Below, one piece after another: positions 17,163 through 27,135 of a DNA stretch of 64,000 bases. A program made the position numbers and the translations under genes. How positions within the stretch are numbered: the stretch's first letter is position 1; each line of letters opens with the position of its first letter. The DNA lies in NCBI RefSeq assembly GCF_006538345.1, contig NZ_BJKL01000011.1, positions 1 through 64,000 of the forward strand, written 5' to 3'. The stretch comes from Alteromonas sp. KUL49. Its GTDB lineage: Bacteria; Pseudomonadota; Gammaproteobacteria; Enterobacterales; Alteromonadaceae. Under the pieces are notes generated by a model. The model saw only the letters and a program-made list of their open reading frames with translations, was not told where the DNA came from and did no database searches.

Positions 17163-17621
17163 TTGGCAAAACTTGAGACAAAACTAACAGAAATGTTGGA
17201 ACCTGGTGTTGAAGCACTTGGTTTTGAACTTGTTGGTATCGAGTTTGTGCGTGCGGGGAAGCATTCTATTCTTCGCGTTTTTATTGATCATGAAAATGGC
17301 ATCACCGTCGACAATTGTGCCGATGTGAGTTATCAGGTCAGCGCAATATTGGATGTGGAAGATCCAATTAGCACCGAATACAACTTGGAAGTGTCATCGC
17401 CAGGTATGGATAGACCGCTTTTCAAAGAAAAGCATTATCAAGACGCTGTGGGCGAAGTTGTTCAGGTACGTTTAACGATGCCAATGGATAACCGACGTAA
17501 TTTCAAAGGCAAGGTTTTGGCCTGTGAAGACGGAAACGTCAATATTGAAGTGGATGGCCAGCAGTTCCAGTTAGCTGTGGCGAATATCGAAAAAGGTAAC
17601 GTTGTTCCCACGTTCGACTAA
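17163..17621 (+). CDS. rimP: ribosome maturation factor RimP
   Basis: This protein of 152 residues is needed for 30S subunit maturation. Recognisable blocks are LEPGVEALGFELVGIEF at the N-terminus, the RVFIDHENGITVDNCADVS motif and EVSSPGMDRPL at the domain junction, followed by a small SH3-like C-terminal domain. Start is TTG 17163, 7 nt after GGAGG (17151-17155), giving the family N-terminus MAKLETKLTEM; extending to GTG 17124 would add an untypical CW-rich leader. First gene of the rimP-nusA-infB operon, under the structured leader. Confidence 0.95.
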   Translation: MAKLETKLTEMLEPGVEALGFELVGIEFVRAGKHSILRVFIDHENGITVDNCADVSYQVSAILDVEDPISTEYNLEVSSPGMDRPLFKEKHYQDAVGEVVQVRLTMPMDNRRNFKGKVLACEDGNVNIEVDGQQFQLAVANIEKGNVVPTFD

Positions 17622-17666
17622 TGGAACAGCACAGCTTTCATTGTGGAAAGCTTATGTGAGGCGAAA

Positions 17667-19160
17667 ATGAATAAAGAAATTTTGTTAGTGGCGGAAGCCG
17701 TTTCAAATGAAAAACAAGTGCCTAGAGAAAAGATCTTTGAAGCGTTGGAGTTTGCAATTGCTAGCGCAACGAAAAAGAAAAACGAAGGCGAAATTGAAGT
17801 ACGCGTAAGTATCGACAGAACGTCAGGTGATTTTGATACATTCCGTCGTTGGCAGGTTATTCCTGACGATCAGGAACAAGAAAATCCATTTGCAGAAATG
17901 ACACTTTCTGCAGCGCAAATCGACGAGCCGGAAATCGAAGTTGGCGATTTCGTTGAAGAGCAAATCGAGTCGATCAAGTTTGACCGTATTACTACGCAAA
18001 CTGCTAAGCAAGTCATTGTACAGAAAGTACGTGAAGCTGAGCGTGCGCAAATGATCGCAGAATACGAAGACAAAGTTGGCGAGCTAGTGACGGGAACGGT
18101 TAAAAAAGTTAACCGCGACAACATCATTATCGACCTTGGTAATAACGCTGAAGGCGTAATTTATCGAGATGACATGCTTCCTCGCGAAACTTTCCGTCCG
18201 GGCGACCGTGTACGTGGTCTTCTTTACGTGATTCGTCCTGAAGCACGTGGTGCACAATTGTTTATTAGTCGTACGCACCCAGACATGCTGGTTGAGCTAT
18301 TCCGTTTGGAAGTACCAGAAATTGCTGAAGAGACGCTGGAAATCAAATCAGCAGCGCGCGACCCAGGTTCTCGCGCAAAGATTGCGGTTAAAACTAATGA
18401 TAAACGCCTTGACCCAGTAGGTGCTTGCGTTGGTATGCGTGGTTCACGTGTACAAGCCGTATCTGGTGAGCTTGGTGGTGAGCGTGTCGACATTGTGTTG
18501 TGGGATGAGAACCCAGCACAATTCGTTATCAACGCAATGGCACCAGCAGAGGTTGCATCGATTGTTGTCGATGAAGATAGTCATACAATGGATGTTGCAG
18601 TTGAGTCAGACAACTTGGCTCAGGCGATTGGCCGTAGCGGTCAAAACGTGCGTTTGGCAAGCCAGCTAACAAGCTGGGAGCTAAATGTAATGACTGTAGA
18701 AGATCTTAACAAGAAACACGAAGAAGAAAACGCCAAGGTTCTTGGTATCTTCACTGAAGGCTTAGACATTGATGAAGACTTCGCTTCTGTTCTTGTTGAT
18801 GAAGGGTTCAGCACGCTAGAAGAAATAGCGTACGTACCAGTGAATGAATTACTAGAAATTGATGGTTTGGACGAAGAAACCGTTGAGGAACTACGAAATC
18901 GTGCCCGTGCGTTCTTAACTACGCGTGCATTGGCAGATGAAGAGACACTGGAAGGCGCTGAGCCTACTGAAGCATTGCTTGGCTTAGAAGGTATGAGTAA
19001 GCACGTGGCCTATGTGTTGGCCAGCCGCGGCATTACTGACCTTGAAGAATTAGCCGAGCAGGGCACCGATGATATCAGTGATATCGAAGAACTAAACGAA
19101 GAATCAGCTGGTGCGCTAATTATGGCAGCACGTAATATCGTTTGGTTTAGTGAAGAATAA
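17667..19160 (+). CDS. nusA: transcription elongation/termination factor NusA
   Basis: This protein of 497 residues comprises the N-terminal RNA-polymerase-binding domain ([16 protein letters not shown]), an S1 RNA-binding domain (about 135-200), two KH domains with [12 protein letters not shown] and the [17 protein letters not shown]xxG loop, and two acidic C-terminal helix-hairpin-helix repeats (about 365-495) typical of gammaproteobacterial NusA. It modulates pausing, termination and antitermination. ATG 17667 is preferred to an upstream alternative at 17643, as it sits 8 nt after a GAGG site and matches the family start. Confidence 0.97.
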   Translation: MNKEILLVAEAVSNEKQVPREKIFEALEFAIASATKKKNEGEIEVRVSIDRTSGDFDTFRRWQVIPDDQEQENPFAEMTLSAAQIDEPEIEVGDFVEEQIESIKFDRITTQTAKQVIVQKVREAERAQMIAEYEDKVGELVTGTVKKVNRDNIIIDLGNNAEGVIYRDDMLPRETFRPGDRVRGLLYVIRPEARGAQLFISRTHPDMLVELFRLEVPEIAEETLEIKSAARDPGSRAKIAVKTNDKRLDPVGACVGMRGSRVQAVSGELGGERVDIVLWDENPAQFVINAMAPAEVASIVVDEDSHTMDVAVESDNLAQAIGRSGQNVRLASQLTSWELNVMTVEDLNKKHEEENAKVLGIFTEGLDIDEDFASVLVDEGFSTLEEIAYVPVNELLEIDGLDEETVEELRNRARAFLTTRALADEETLEGAEPTEALLGLEGMSKHVAYVLASRGITDLEELAEQGTDDISDIEELNEESAGALIMAARNIVWFSEE

Positions 19161-19184
19161 GGTCAACAGGGGGATTTACACGTA

Positions 19185-21788
19185 ATGGCAGAAGTATCTA
19201 TTGAAAAGCTCGCCAGTGACATTGGTACAAACGTTGACCGACTGGTAAGCCAGTTCAAAGACGCGGGTATTACAAAGAGTGCCGGCGATCAGGTTACCGA
19301 AGACGAGAAAAAGCAGCTTTTGGATCACCTAAGCAAGCAGCACGGCAGTGCCGCTGAGCCAAAGCGTATGACACTTCAACGCAAGACCACTAGCACACTG
19401 AGTGTTGGTAAGTCTAAAGAAGTCAAAGTTGAAGTACGTAAAAAGCGTACTTATGTTAAGCGCACTGATGTTGAAGAGCAGCAGCGCCTAGCTGAAGAAG
19501 AAGCGAAGCGTCAGGAAGAAGAACGCCTGAAGCGCGAAGCAGAAGAAAAAGCTGCTGCAGAGGCGAAGAAAGCCGCTGAGGAAAAAGCGCGTAAAGCTGA
19601 AGAGGCTCGTAAAGCCGCTGAAGAAGAGCGTGCTCGCAGAGCTGAAGAGGCGAAGAAAGCGGCTGAAGCACGCAAGCAAGATGAGCCTGAACTGACGGAA
19701 GAAGAAAAAGCGGAAGCTGAAGCTGCGCGTCAGGAAGAAGAGCGTCTTCGCAAAGCGCAGGAAGAAGAAGCGCAGAAGAAGCTAGAAGAAGAGGCTAAGA
19801 AAGCGGCTGATGAAGCCCGTAAACTTGCTGAAGAAAATGAGCGTCGCTGGAAGGAAGAAGAAGAGCGCCGTAAGAAAGCTGAAGCTGAAGAAGTACACTT
19901 GCACTCTAACCGCTACGCGCAAGAAGCGGAAGACGAAGAAGATATGCAAGTTGAACGCTCTTCACGTCGTCGCCGCAAGTCAAAGAAAAATGCGGGTGAG
20001 CATTTGAAGCAAGGCTTTAACAAGCCGGCTCAGCCAGTAGAGCGTATCGTTAAGTTAAGCGAAACTATCACTGTTGGTGAATTGGCTAACCGTATGGCAG
20101 TTAAGTCAAACGAAGTCATCAAGACAATGATGAAGATGGGCGAAATGGCGACCATCAACCAAGTGCTTGACCAAGACACTGCGGTACTTGTTATCGAAGA
20201 AATGGGACACAAGTACGAGCTAGTTAACGACAACGCCCTCGAAGAAGAGTTGTTGGCAGATGGTACCGACGGTGATAAATCACCTCGTGCGCCGGTAGTA
20301 ACCATTATGGGTCACGTTGACCATGGTAAAACGTCACTACTGGACTACATTCGTCGTGCAAAAGTAGCCGATGGTGAAGCGGGTGGTATTACCCAGCATA
20401 TCGGTGCGTACAAAGTTCACACTGATAACGGCGATATCACTTTCCTTGATACACCAGGACACGCGGCGTTTACCGCTATGCGAGCTCGAGGTGCAACAGC
20501 TACTGATATCGTTATTTTGGTTGTCGCTGCTGATGACGGCGTAATGCCACAAACAAAAGAAGCGGTTCAGCATGCTCGTGCTGCAGAAGTGCCTCTTATT
20601 GTTGCAGTGAACAAGATGGATAAAGAAACCGCTGATCCAGACCGTGTAAAAACTGAGCTTTCTCAGTTAGAAGTTATTTCAGAAGAGTGGGGCGGTGAGC
20701 ACCAGTTCTGTAATGTTTCTGCGAAAACCGGTATGGGTGTTGATGAGCTTTTAGAAGCTATTAACCTGCAAGCCGAGCTTCTTGACCTTCAAGCCATTGA
20801 AGATGGTCCGGGTCGCGGTATTGTTATTGAATCACGTCTAGACAAAGGCCGTGGTCCTGTAGCATCAGTTCTTGTTCAGGAAGGTCAGCTTAAGGCAGGT
20901 GATATCCTTCTTTGTGGCGAAGAATACGGCCGTGTTCGTGCAATGCGCGACGAAAACGGCAAAGAAATGAAAAACGCTGGTCCATCAACTCCAGTAGAAG
21001 TACTTGGCTTGTCAGGTGTTCCAGTTGCGGGTGAAGATGCAGCAGTGGTTAAAGACGAGCGTAAAGCCCGTGAAGTTGCCGCTAAGCGTCATCAGAAAAA
21101 ACGTGAACTTAAACTTGCTCGCCAGCAAAAAGCTAAGCTTGAAAACATGTTTGCTAACATGGAATCTGGCGATGTGAGCGAACTGAACATCGTACTAAAA
21201 GCGGATGTTCAAGGTTCTGTTGAAGCAATTTCTGACTCACTGGTTAAGCTATCTACAAGCGAAGTTAAAGTTAACATCGTTGGTAGTGGTGTAGGTGGTA
21301 TCACTGAAACCGACGCAACCCTAGCGGCTGCATCAGGTGCCATTGTGCTCGGCTTTAACGTTCGTGCCGATGCAACTGCACGTCGTGTACTAGAAGCTGA
21401 AGAAATTGATTTGCGTTACTACAGTGTTATCTACGACCTTATTGACGAAGTTAAAGCGGCAATGAGCGGTATGCTTGCCCCTGAGTTCAAACAAGAAATC
21501 ATTGGTCTTGCAGAAGTTCGTGACGTATTTAAGTCGCCTAAACTTGGTGCGATTGCGGGCTGTATGGTTACCGAAGGTGTGGTTAAGCGTAGCAACCCAA
21601 TCCGTGTACTACGTGACAATGTGGTAATTTACGAAGGTGAACTAGAATCACTTCGTCGCTTTAAAGACGACGTACAAGATGTTCGTAACGGTATGGAATG
21701 TGGTATCGGCGTTAAGAACTACAACGACGTTAAAGTAGGAGACCAAATCGAGGTCTTCGAAATTGTAGAAGTGAAACGCGAAATTTAA
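19185..21788 (+). CDS. infB: translation initiation factor IF-2
   Basis: This protein of 867 residues is a GTPase that places initiator tRNA on the 30S subunit. An IF2-N domain is followed by a long Ala/Glu/Lys/Arg-rich low-complexity helix (about 85-260), a second N domain, then the G domain with G1 GHVDHGKT (376-383), G3 DTPGH and G4 NKMD. The C-terminal domains II-IV end in EIVEVKREI. The low-complexity segment is a normal feature of long enterobacterial-type IF2 and not a mobile repeat. It lies 24 bp after nusA and is followed by a strong terminator. Confidence 0.98.
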   Translation: MAEVSIEKLASDIGTNVDRLVSQFKDAGITKSAGDQVTEDEKKQLLDHLSKQHGSAAEPKRMTLQRKTTSTLSVGKSKEVKVEVRKKRTYVKRTDVEEQQRLAEEEAKRQEEERLKREAEEKAAAEAKKAAEEKARKAEEARKAAEEERARRAEEAKKAAEARKQDEPELTEEEKAEAEAARQEEERLRKAQEEEAQKKLEEEAKKAADEARKLAEENERRWKEEEERRKKAEAEEVHLHSNRYAQEAEDEEDMQVERSSRRRRKSKKNAGEHLKQGFNKPAQPVERIVKLSETITVGELANRMAVKSNEVIKTMMKMGEMATINQVLDQDTAVLVIEEMGHKYELVNDNALEEELLADGTDGDKSPRAPVVTIMGHVDHGKTSLLDYIRRAKVADGEAGGITQHIGAYKVHTDNGDITFLDTPGHAAFTAMRARGATATDIVILVVAADDGVMPQTKEAVQHARAAEVPLIVAVNKMDKETADPDRVKTELSQLEVISEEWGGEHQFCNVSAKTGMGVDELLEAINLQAELLDLQAIEDGPGRGIVIESRLDKGRGPVASVLVQEGQLKAGDILLCGEEYGRVRAMRDENGKEMKNAGPSTPVEVLGLSGVPVAGEDAAVVKDERKAREVAAKRHQKKRELKLARQQKAKLENMFANMESGDVSELNIVLKADVQGSVEAISDSLVKLSTSEVKVNIVGSGVGGITETDATLAAASGAIVLGFNVRADATARRVLEAEEIDLRYYSVIYDLIDEVKAAMSGMLAPEFKQEIIGLAEVRDVFKSPKLGAIAGCMVTEGVVKRSNPIRVLRDNVVIYEGELESLRRFKDDVQDVRNGMECGIGVKNYNDVKVGDQIEVFEIVEVKREI

Positions 21789-21813
21789 TCGCCAACCTTC
21801 TACTAAATAATTT

Positions 21814-21838
21814 AAAACGGGGGCAAAGCCCCCGTTTT
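21814..21838 (+). terminator. Rho-independent terminator after infB
   Basis: AAAACGGGGGC and GCCCCCGTTTTT enclose a 3-nt loop, 26 bp after the infB stop. Confidence 0.92.
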
Positions 21839-21950
21839 TGGCTTTTTGTCCGCCGTCTACCATCATTGTAGATGGGCTAAACTTGAGTGCGAGTCACTTT
21901 AATTACGGTGGAAGCATCATAGTGTTACACGCCGCTTTGAGGTGAGATGG

Positions 21951-22024
21951 TGAAGGTGAATCGAAAGTAAAGCACTGAGCTTACAAGGAAGTATTTACAG
22001 CGTCTTTACGTCAATTCACCTTCA
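21951..22024 (+). other. long-range inverted repeat in the rbfA leader
   Basis: TGAAGGTGAAT (21951-21961) and ATTCACCTTCA (22014-22024) are perfect 11-bp arms 52 nt apart, with smaller complementary segments between them. It is placed 60 bp before rbfA and could fold as a 5' leader; a role is not known. Confidence 0.4.
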
Positions 22025-22083
22025 TCAATTCCCTATAAGACATTTATGCATGTAATGCTTCGATGGAAAATTAGGAGAGAGTT

Positions 22084-22488
22084 ATGGCTCGTGAGTTTTC
22101 ACGTACCGACAGGGTAGCGCAGCAAATTCATAAAGAAATTGCGAGTATCCTGCAAAATGAATATAAGCACCGTGTGGGTGATTTACCGTTGATTACCGTG
22201 TCTGATGTGGACGTGTCTCGTGATTTAGCCCATGCAAAAATCTTTGTGACTATTTACAACAGTACTGAAGAAGAAAGTAAGGTACTCATTAAACAACTTG
22301 CGGAGTTTAAAGGCTTTATTCGCAATATTTTGTCAAAGCGCTTAAGAATGCGTTCTGTCCCTCATCTTCATTTCTTTGAAGATAAATCTATCGTAGAGGG
22401 TATGCGAATTTCTAATCTAGTGTCTCAGACTTTGGCAGAAGATGAACAAAAGCGCGGTACTAGCACTGATTCTGAAGAGCAGGAGTAA
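22084..22488 (+). CDS. rbfA: ribosome-binding factor A
   Basis: This protein of 134 residues is a KH-type 30S assembly factor. N-terminal REFSRTDRVAQQIHKEIA, the central ITVSDVDVSRDLAHAKIFV strand-helix and RMRSVPHLHFFED are diagnostic. It acts on immature 16S rRNA in the cold-shock response. Start ATG 22084 follows AGGAGAG. Its stop codon abuts the truB ATG (TAA then ATG), so the pair is translationally coupled. Confidence 0.97.
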   Translation: MAREFSRTDRVAQQIHKEIASILQNEYKHRVGDLPLITVSDVDVSRDLAHAKIFVTIYNSTEEESKVLIKQLAEFKGFIRNILSKRLRMRSVPHLHFFEDKSIVEGMRISNLVSQTLAEDEQKRGTSTDSEEQE

Positions 22489-23463
22489 ATGGCAAGACGT
22501 CGTAAAGGCCGTGATATTAACGGCATAGTATTGCTAGACAAGCCTCTTGGCGGGTCATCTAACCAACTACTTCAAAAAGTGCGTTGGTTATATAAAGCTG
22601 CAAAAGCAGGTCATACAGGCGCGCTAGATCCACTCGCCAGTGGTATGTTGCCACTGTGCCTGGGTGAGGCCACAAAGTTCTCTCAGTTTTTATTGGACGC
22701 TGAGAAAACCTATGAAGTCACGGCAAAGCTGGGGCAGCGTACAACTACCTCTGACGCCGATGGCGAAATCGTTGAAGAGAAACCGGTAACGGTAGATGAA
22801 GATACGGTTAAAAAAGCATGTCTCGCGTTTTTAGGGAAGAGCAAGCAAATTCCATCCATGTTTTCTGCACTCAAGCATCAGGGTAAGCCTCTTTATCACT
22901 ATGCTAGGCAAGGCATAACGATTGAGCGAGAGCCCCGTGATATCGAAATCTTTGAGCTTGAGGTAACTCGTATCGAACTGCCTTTTGTTGATATGCGAGT
23001 TAAGTGCAGTAAAGGAACTTACATTCGTTCTTTGGTTGATGACATTGGACAGAACCTACAGTGCGGCGCTTATGTTACTCGCTTGCATCGTACTGAAGTG
23101 GCTGATTACCCCACGGATAAAATGGTATCTCTTGACCGGTTAATCGAGCTACAAGAGAACTTACCAGAGGGTGAGTTTGATACGCTGGATGCTTTACTTA
23201 TCCCCATGGATACCGCTGTTAGTCGTTTACCCTTTATTACGATTAACGATAAAGAGCGAGCGCGATTTGATAACGGGCAGAGTGTTTCGGGTACCAATGG
23301 TGTTGAGCTGAATCAAGGCCAAGCGTATAGGGTGTATCACGGAACTGATGTCCATGGAGAATTTCTGGGTGTAGGTGAGGGAGTTCTCGATCCAAAAGAC
23401 CAAGGCGTTCCTAAAGGCCAACTTTTTGTAAACCCGAAGCGCCGAGTGGTATACAGTCAATAA
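22489..23463 (+). CDS. truB: tRNA pseudouridine-55 synthase TruB
   Basis: This protein of 324 residues makes pseudouridine-55 in the T-loop of tRNAs. The catalytic aspartate is D47 in [24 protein letters not shown], the [14 protein letters not shown] motif and the C-terminal PUA-like domain (about 255-315) are present. It starts directly after the rbfA stop. A hairpin follows nine bases after its stop. Confidence 0.97.
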   Translation: MARRRKGRDINGIVLLDKPLGGSSNQLLQKVRWLYKAAKAGHTGALDPLASGMLPLCLGEATKFSQFLLDAEKTYEVTAKLGQRTTTSDADGEIVEEKPVTVDEDTVKKACLAFLGKSKQIPSMFSALKHQGKPLYHYARQGITIEREPRDIEIFELEVTRIELPFVDMRVKCSKGTYIRSLVDDIGQNLQCGAYVTRLHRTEVADYPTDKMVSLDRLIELQENLPEGEFDTLDALLIPMDTAVSRLPFITINDKERARFDNGQSVSGTNGVELNQGQAYRVYHGTDVHGEFLGVGEGVLDPKDQGVPKGQLFVNPKRRVVYSQ

Positions 23464-23471
23464 ACCTGTGA

Positions 23472-23500
23472 GTGCAAGTCTTCTTAGTACTTGCACCATT
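23472..23500 (+). terminator. terminator after truB
   Basis: GTGCAAGT (23472-23479) pairs with ACTTGCAC (23489-23496), followed by CATTTTGTTT. Confidence 0.7.
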
Positions 23501-23563
23501 TTGTTTAATGATTCGATGACGTATAGTTAAGGTATACTTGCTTTAACTGTCGTTTTACCACCT

Positions 23564-24013
23564 ATGATTCAATGGTTATCCCTTCCATTTAACAAACTTT
23601 CGACCAATCAATTATTTGACTTACTTAAACTTCGCGTTGATGTTTTTGTGGTGGAGCAAAACTGTGCTTACCCCGAACTCGATGAGAAAGACCGCCACCC
23701 AGATACACAACATTTAATGGGGTTCGTTGATGACAGACTGGTAGCATGCGCCAGACTGCTCCCCGCTGGCTTGAGCTATGATTCTGTGAGTATTGGTCGT
23801 ATTGCGACCAGCGAAACCTATCGCGGCAATGGGGCGGGGAAGACGTTAGTTGAAGAAGCGATAAAACACTGTGAGCAGATTTGGCCACAATGCTCCATTG
23901 AAATTGGTGCGCAGGAATATCTCATTCGGTTTTATCAAAACTTTGGTTTTCAACCGACTTCAGCAGTGTACTTAGAGGATGGTATTCCACATCTTGATAT
24001 GAAACGTAAGTAA
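23564..24013 (+). CDS. GNAT N-acetyltransferase, ElaA family
   Basis: This protein of 149 residues matches the ElaA-like GNAT group: LLKLRVDVFVVEQNCAYPELDEKD at the N-terminus, acetyl-CoA pyrophosphate loop IGRIATSETYRGNGAGKTL (R/Q-x-x-G-x-G/A form), and C-terminal FYQNFGFQPTSAVYLEDGIPH. It transfers acetyl from acetyl-CoA to an unknown amine substrate in the cytoplasm. It is a single gene between the truB terminator and a divergent gene set, with no operon partner. Confidence 0.88.
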   Translation: MIQWLSLPFNKLSTNQLFDLLKLRVDVFVVEQNCAYPELDEKDRHPDTQHLMGFVDDRLVACARLLPAGLSYDSVSIGRIATSETYRGNGAGKTLVEEAIKHCEQIWPQCSIEIGAQEYLIRFYQNFGFQPTSAVYLEDGIPHLDMKRK

Positions 24014-24101
24014 CTTAATTTCAGATATTTAAAGAAGCGTCTTTGTTTTGTGGTCAACTGTTTGTTATACGTAAATACTGAGATGTTGATCAGCTGTTGT
24101 A

Positions 24102-25286
24102 ATGAGTGACAAGTACATGTGCAAATCCAACAATAATAATTCACGCCTTGCCTACTTTACCTTTTTCTTCAATTATTGCTTATTTATCCTAAGTACCTGT
24201 TACGCCTCGGTGAGCACGGCAGCCGACGTTCTCGTTGTTGTACCCGACGAAAGCCTATACTGGAGCAGCGTTTATGAACCCATGGTGCCAGTAGCTGAAC
24301 AATTAGATATTGAATTGTCAGTGTTGCGGCCAAAGAGTATCGAAGGGATGAACTTTGTCCCTGAGCTTTCAGAGTACTTGGCGAATAACACCAAACCCGA
24401 CTGGGTTGTTTGGGTAGCAAGAAGGACATCCCCCTCGGAGATGCTAGATTTACTGGAAAAGCATGAAATACGCTCGATAAATATCTCTAACCCCATTACA
24501 GAACTACAAGAGACGGGCCTTCCTCAACAGAAGTACACATATTGGGAAGCAGAGATTACCTCCTCAAACTTCAGAGCGACCTACAACATGCTGTCCGAAG
24601 TGGTAAAATCGGCACCAAACTTTGGCTTAACTCCTCCTTATTCGTTAATTGGGATCGCAGGCGTTCAGTATCTCAAATCAGCACAAAAGGTGACTGCGGC
24701 GGTAAAGACTGCGTCAGATGAAATTCCTACCCTCAATTTGATTCAACTGATTCATTCAAAATGGAATAGAGAATCGTCTTATCAAAAAACACTCGCTTTG
24801 CTCAGTCGTCACAATAGGTCAATGTCACAAACTCAATTCGGTGCATCCAGCGCCATCGATCTTATATGGACGGGTAACATCGATCTGGCGCTTGGTGCAG
24901 TAGAGGCGGTAGAAGCCTATAGTGCCGGTTCTGAAGTACCAGCGCCGTTAGTGATAGGTCAAGGTTGGCATCCGTCTATTTTTGATCAAATAGCGAAAGG
25001 CAATATTGCGATGAGCGTAGGAGGTAACCATCTTCACGGCTTGTGGGCGTTAGCAATGATATATGATCACGAACAAGGTAATACGTTGGATACTAGTCCT
25101 TGGGACAGGGTGATTGTTGTCGAAAAATATATTGCGTCAAAAGACAATGTGGCTCAGTTGACCAATATCTTTGATACCGACTACTGGCAATCTGCAGATA
25201 TTAAGCAGTACACCAAAACAGCGAATGAGGCGTTGTCTCACTATGATTTTGATGTAGGGTTGTTAGTCTCTAAAGACGAGAATTAA
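24102..25286 (+). CDS. orphan periplasmic sugar-binding-like protein (type I fold)
   Basis: This protein of 394 residues has a signal sequence (hydrophobic about 15-35, cleavage near VSTAA) and then a type I periplasmic binding fold: ADVLVVVPDESLYWSSVYEPM at the N-terminus, alternating strands and helices, and a Trp/Gly-rich second lobe with VIGQGWHPSIFDQIAKGNIAMSVGGNH. The fold binds sugars or other small solutes, but no ABC permease or ATPase is adjacent, so it may feed a sensor or a distant transporter. A GTG/ATG choice of start is possible; ATG 24117 would shorten the N-terminus by five residues. Its stop overlaps that of the convergent gene by 4 bp. Confidence 0.65.
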   Translation: MSDKYMCKSNNNNSRLAYFTFFFNYCLFILSTCYASVSTAADVLVVVPDESLYWSSVYEPMVPVAEQLDIELSVLRPKSIEGMNFVPELSEYLANNTKPDWVVWVARRTSPSEMLDLLEKHEIRSINISNPITELQETGLPQQKYTYWEAEITSSNFRATYNMLSEVVKSAPNFGLTPPYSLIGIAGVQYLKSAQKVTAAVKTASDEIPTLNLIQLIHSKWNRESSYQKTLALLSRHNRSMSQTQFGASSAIDLIWTGNIDLALGAVEAVEAYSAGSEVPAPLVIGQGWHPSIFDQIAKGNIAMSVGGNHLHGLWALAMIYDHEQGNTLDTSPWDRVIVVEKYIASKDNVAQLTNIFDTDYWQSADIKQYTKTANEALSHYDFDVGLLVSKDEN

Positions 25287-26050
25287 CGGTCAGGAGCAAT
25301 ACACTGCTCAAACCGAGAGACCCACTGTTCGTCAAGCATCTCGTCAACGGCTTCAACCAAATTTGCTGGTGTAGACTGCTTGCTAAACGCAATATGGTTT
25401 TGTGCACCTATAATTATGGAAGGGTGCTTTACAATATCCTGCGCCCACTGTTCGCCTTTTTCTTTTGCTATTTTTTCAAAAATAGAGGTTTGCATGAGCA
25501 CTATGTCAGCACGTTTGGCTTTGATCATACTCAGCAGTTGTTCGCCAGAATACGGAAACGGTTGCAAAGATTGATAACAGGTTTTTGTGTCGTACATTTC
25601 ACTCACTTCATCGGAAATAAAAAGTTCTAAGTTTGCGACTAAGTTAAACGACTGCATTGCTGTGTCGCAGAGATCATAAACAGGTTGATCAGCGGTAGAA
25701 GGATGACCGAGCACGCTGAACTCTTCTTGAAAAATGGGATCACTAAATCGGTAGTTAATTTGTCTCTCTGGCGTTTCGGAGAGACCTGATATCAGGTCAA
25801 TTTTACCTTCTGCTAGCATTAATAGTTTTCTGGCGGGAAGAATTGGCTCTACATAGTCGATTTGACAATTCACCGCTGCGAAAAGGTCGTCCTGAAACGC
25901 ATTCATACATGCATAGTTATAACTTTTTGACACTACAAGTGGACGACTACAGCCGTTCTCATCATATATTAGAGGCACTAGTGACTGGGTTGCATGGGAT
26001 GTGTTGGCGCAGAAACCCACAGCGACAATAAAAAGCAAGCGATTAAACAT
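25283..26050 (-). CDS. periplasmic solute-binding protein (PBPb / amino-acid type)
   Basis: This protein of 255 residues has a short signal peptide (MFNRLLFIVAVGFCANTSHA) and resembles family 3 extracellular solute-binding proteins: IDYVEPILPARKLLMLAEGKIDLISGLSETPERQINYRFSDPIF is the typical two-lobe substrate-binding core. Four cysteines may form disulfides. Like the convergent neighbour, it has no transporter genes beside it. Proteins of this kind in Alteromonadales often serve as stand-alone sensors or accessory binding proteins. Ligand unknown. Confidence 0.75.
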   Translation of the reverse strand: MFNRLLFIVAVGFCANTSHATQSLVPLIYDENGCSRPLVVSKSYNYACMNAFQDDLFAAVNCQIDYVEPILPARKLLMLAEGKIDLISGLSETPERQINYRFSDPIFQEEFSVLGHPSTADQPVYDLCDTAMQSFNLVANLELFISDEVSEMYDTKTCYQSLQPFPYSGEQLLSMIKAKRADIVLMQTSIFEKIAKEKGEQWAQDIVKHPSIIIGAQNHIAFSKQSTPANLVEAVDEMLDEQWVSRFEQCIAPDR

Positions 26051-26169
26051 GGCTATTGACTAACAGCTATTACTACTAATACTGCGTTATAGTGTAGCCG
26101 AAATTGTAATTAGCTGACGACTTAAACTCAATGAAATGAATGTTAGATTGAGCGTTTGATAGGATGCAG

Positions 26170-26195
26170 ATAGCCCTCTACTGTTAGAGGGCTAT
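26170..26195. terminator. bidirectional-type terminator hairpin
   Basis: ATAGCCCTCTA and TAGAGGGCTAT form an 11-bp perfect stem around CTGT. It lies just downstream of the lipoprotein gene on the minus strand. Confidence 0.7.
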
Positions 26196-26205
26196 TACTC
26201 GGTGA

Positions 26206-26487
26206 CTACTGGCATGAAGCTCGTAGTGGCCGCTCAAAACCAAAGGTAGTTCCTTTTCCGTATTGGTCGTTGTCTCTTCTAAATTTATCCGTAGAGCGCA
26301 AATTGGCGATTATTGCCGAAGCTTCGCACGACTGCTCACTTCTATGTACACTAATAAGAGTCCCACTCTCGCTATTGTGTAAAGTTCCAACTTCTTGGTT
26401 GAGTAAAATAGTATCTGCGTATTCTTCGTCGGTGCTCGAGCACGCAAACAACATACAGGCCAGTGGAACCAATAATAGCTTCTTCAT
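26206..26487 (-). CDS. small lipoprotein of unknown function
   Basis: This protein of 93 residues has a clear lipobox (LFAC) after a hydrophobic signal, so Cys16 should be lipidated. The mature part is short and acidic/polar with a Glu-Gln-Ser-Cys segment and no recognised domain. ATG 26487 is preceded by a purine-rich stretch (CAGGGA on the minus strand). It stands alone between divergent regions and ends at a strong hairpin. Function not known. Confidence 0.75.
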   Translation of the reverse strand: MKKLLLVPLACMLFACSSTDEEYADTILLNQEVGTLHNSESGTLISVHRSEQSCEASAIIANLRSTDKFRRDNDQYGKGTTFGFERPLRASCQ

Positions 26488-26584
26488 AATAAATCCCTGT
26501 AGTAATTAGACAAAAGTATAAGTTTTGCTTGCATCTTAGACATTAGAGTATGTTGTGGAGATGTGCAACTTTTTATTTTTATTG

Positions 26585-27034
26585 TTAATTTCTCTCATCT
26601 TTACACGAATCCATTACCACATGGGTTGAGATTGTTGATACTTGAGGAAGGTCTCCCAGTACATAGGTGTGAAAGGTTTTGTAACTCACGAGATCGGTGG
26701 TTTCAACTCTTAATAAATACTCATATGCCCCCGTTACATTGTGACATTCGAGCACCTCCTGAGCTTGTGTCATTGCTTTTTCGAAAGCGAGTTGAGCATC
26801 TTTGGTGTGTGTTTTTAATCCCACAGTGACATAAGCAACAAAATTAATGCCCAGCTTTGTGCGATCGATAACAGCTCTGTAGTGTTTGATCACCCCCTCA
26901 TTTTCTAGCTCTTGTACTCTGCGAAGACATGCAGAGGGAGAGAGTCCAACCAACTCGGCGAGCTGATTATTAGGTATTCGTCCATCTTGCTTTATGTGGT
27001 GCAATATTTGTTCGTTATATCGGTCGATTTTCAT
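26585..27034 (-). CDS. Lrp/AsnC-family transcriptional regulator
   Basis: This protein of 149 residues has an N-terminal helix-turn-helix (DGRIPNNQLAELVGLSPSACLRRVQELE) and a C-terminal RAM/ACT-like ligand domain (about 65-145, KTHTKDAQLAFEKAM and NVTGAYEYLLRVE). Such regulators sense amino acids and often control an adjacent exporter. It is divergent from the LysE-family gene at 27136 with 101 bp between them, the usual pairing for this family. Confidence 0.92.
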   Translation of the reverse strand: MKIDRYNEQILHHIKQDGRIPNNQLAELVGLSPSACLRRVQELENEGVIKHYRAVIDRTKLGINFVAYVTVGLKTHTKDAQLAFEKAMTQAQEVLECHNVTGAYEYLLRVETTDLVSYKTFHTYVLGDLPQVSTISTHVVMDSCKDERN

Positions 27035-27135
27035 AGTAAGTTGCGAATATCAGTAAAGTTAAACAATAAACGCAACTTAATTCGAATGAAAGCGCGATAC
27101 AATTATTTTGTTCGTTAATTAAGAGGAGGCGTTTT

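Noticed and set aside
16906..17187. Open frame across the rimP leader
   Set aside because: It runs through the hairpins and terminator and has no ribosome site; the region fits an RNA leader.
19456..19679. Antisense Leu/Phe-rich open frames within infB
   Set aside because: They mirror the Ala/Glu/Lys-rich low-complexity helix of IF-2 and have no start site or homology of their own.
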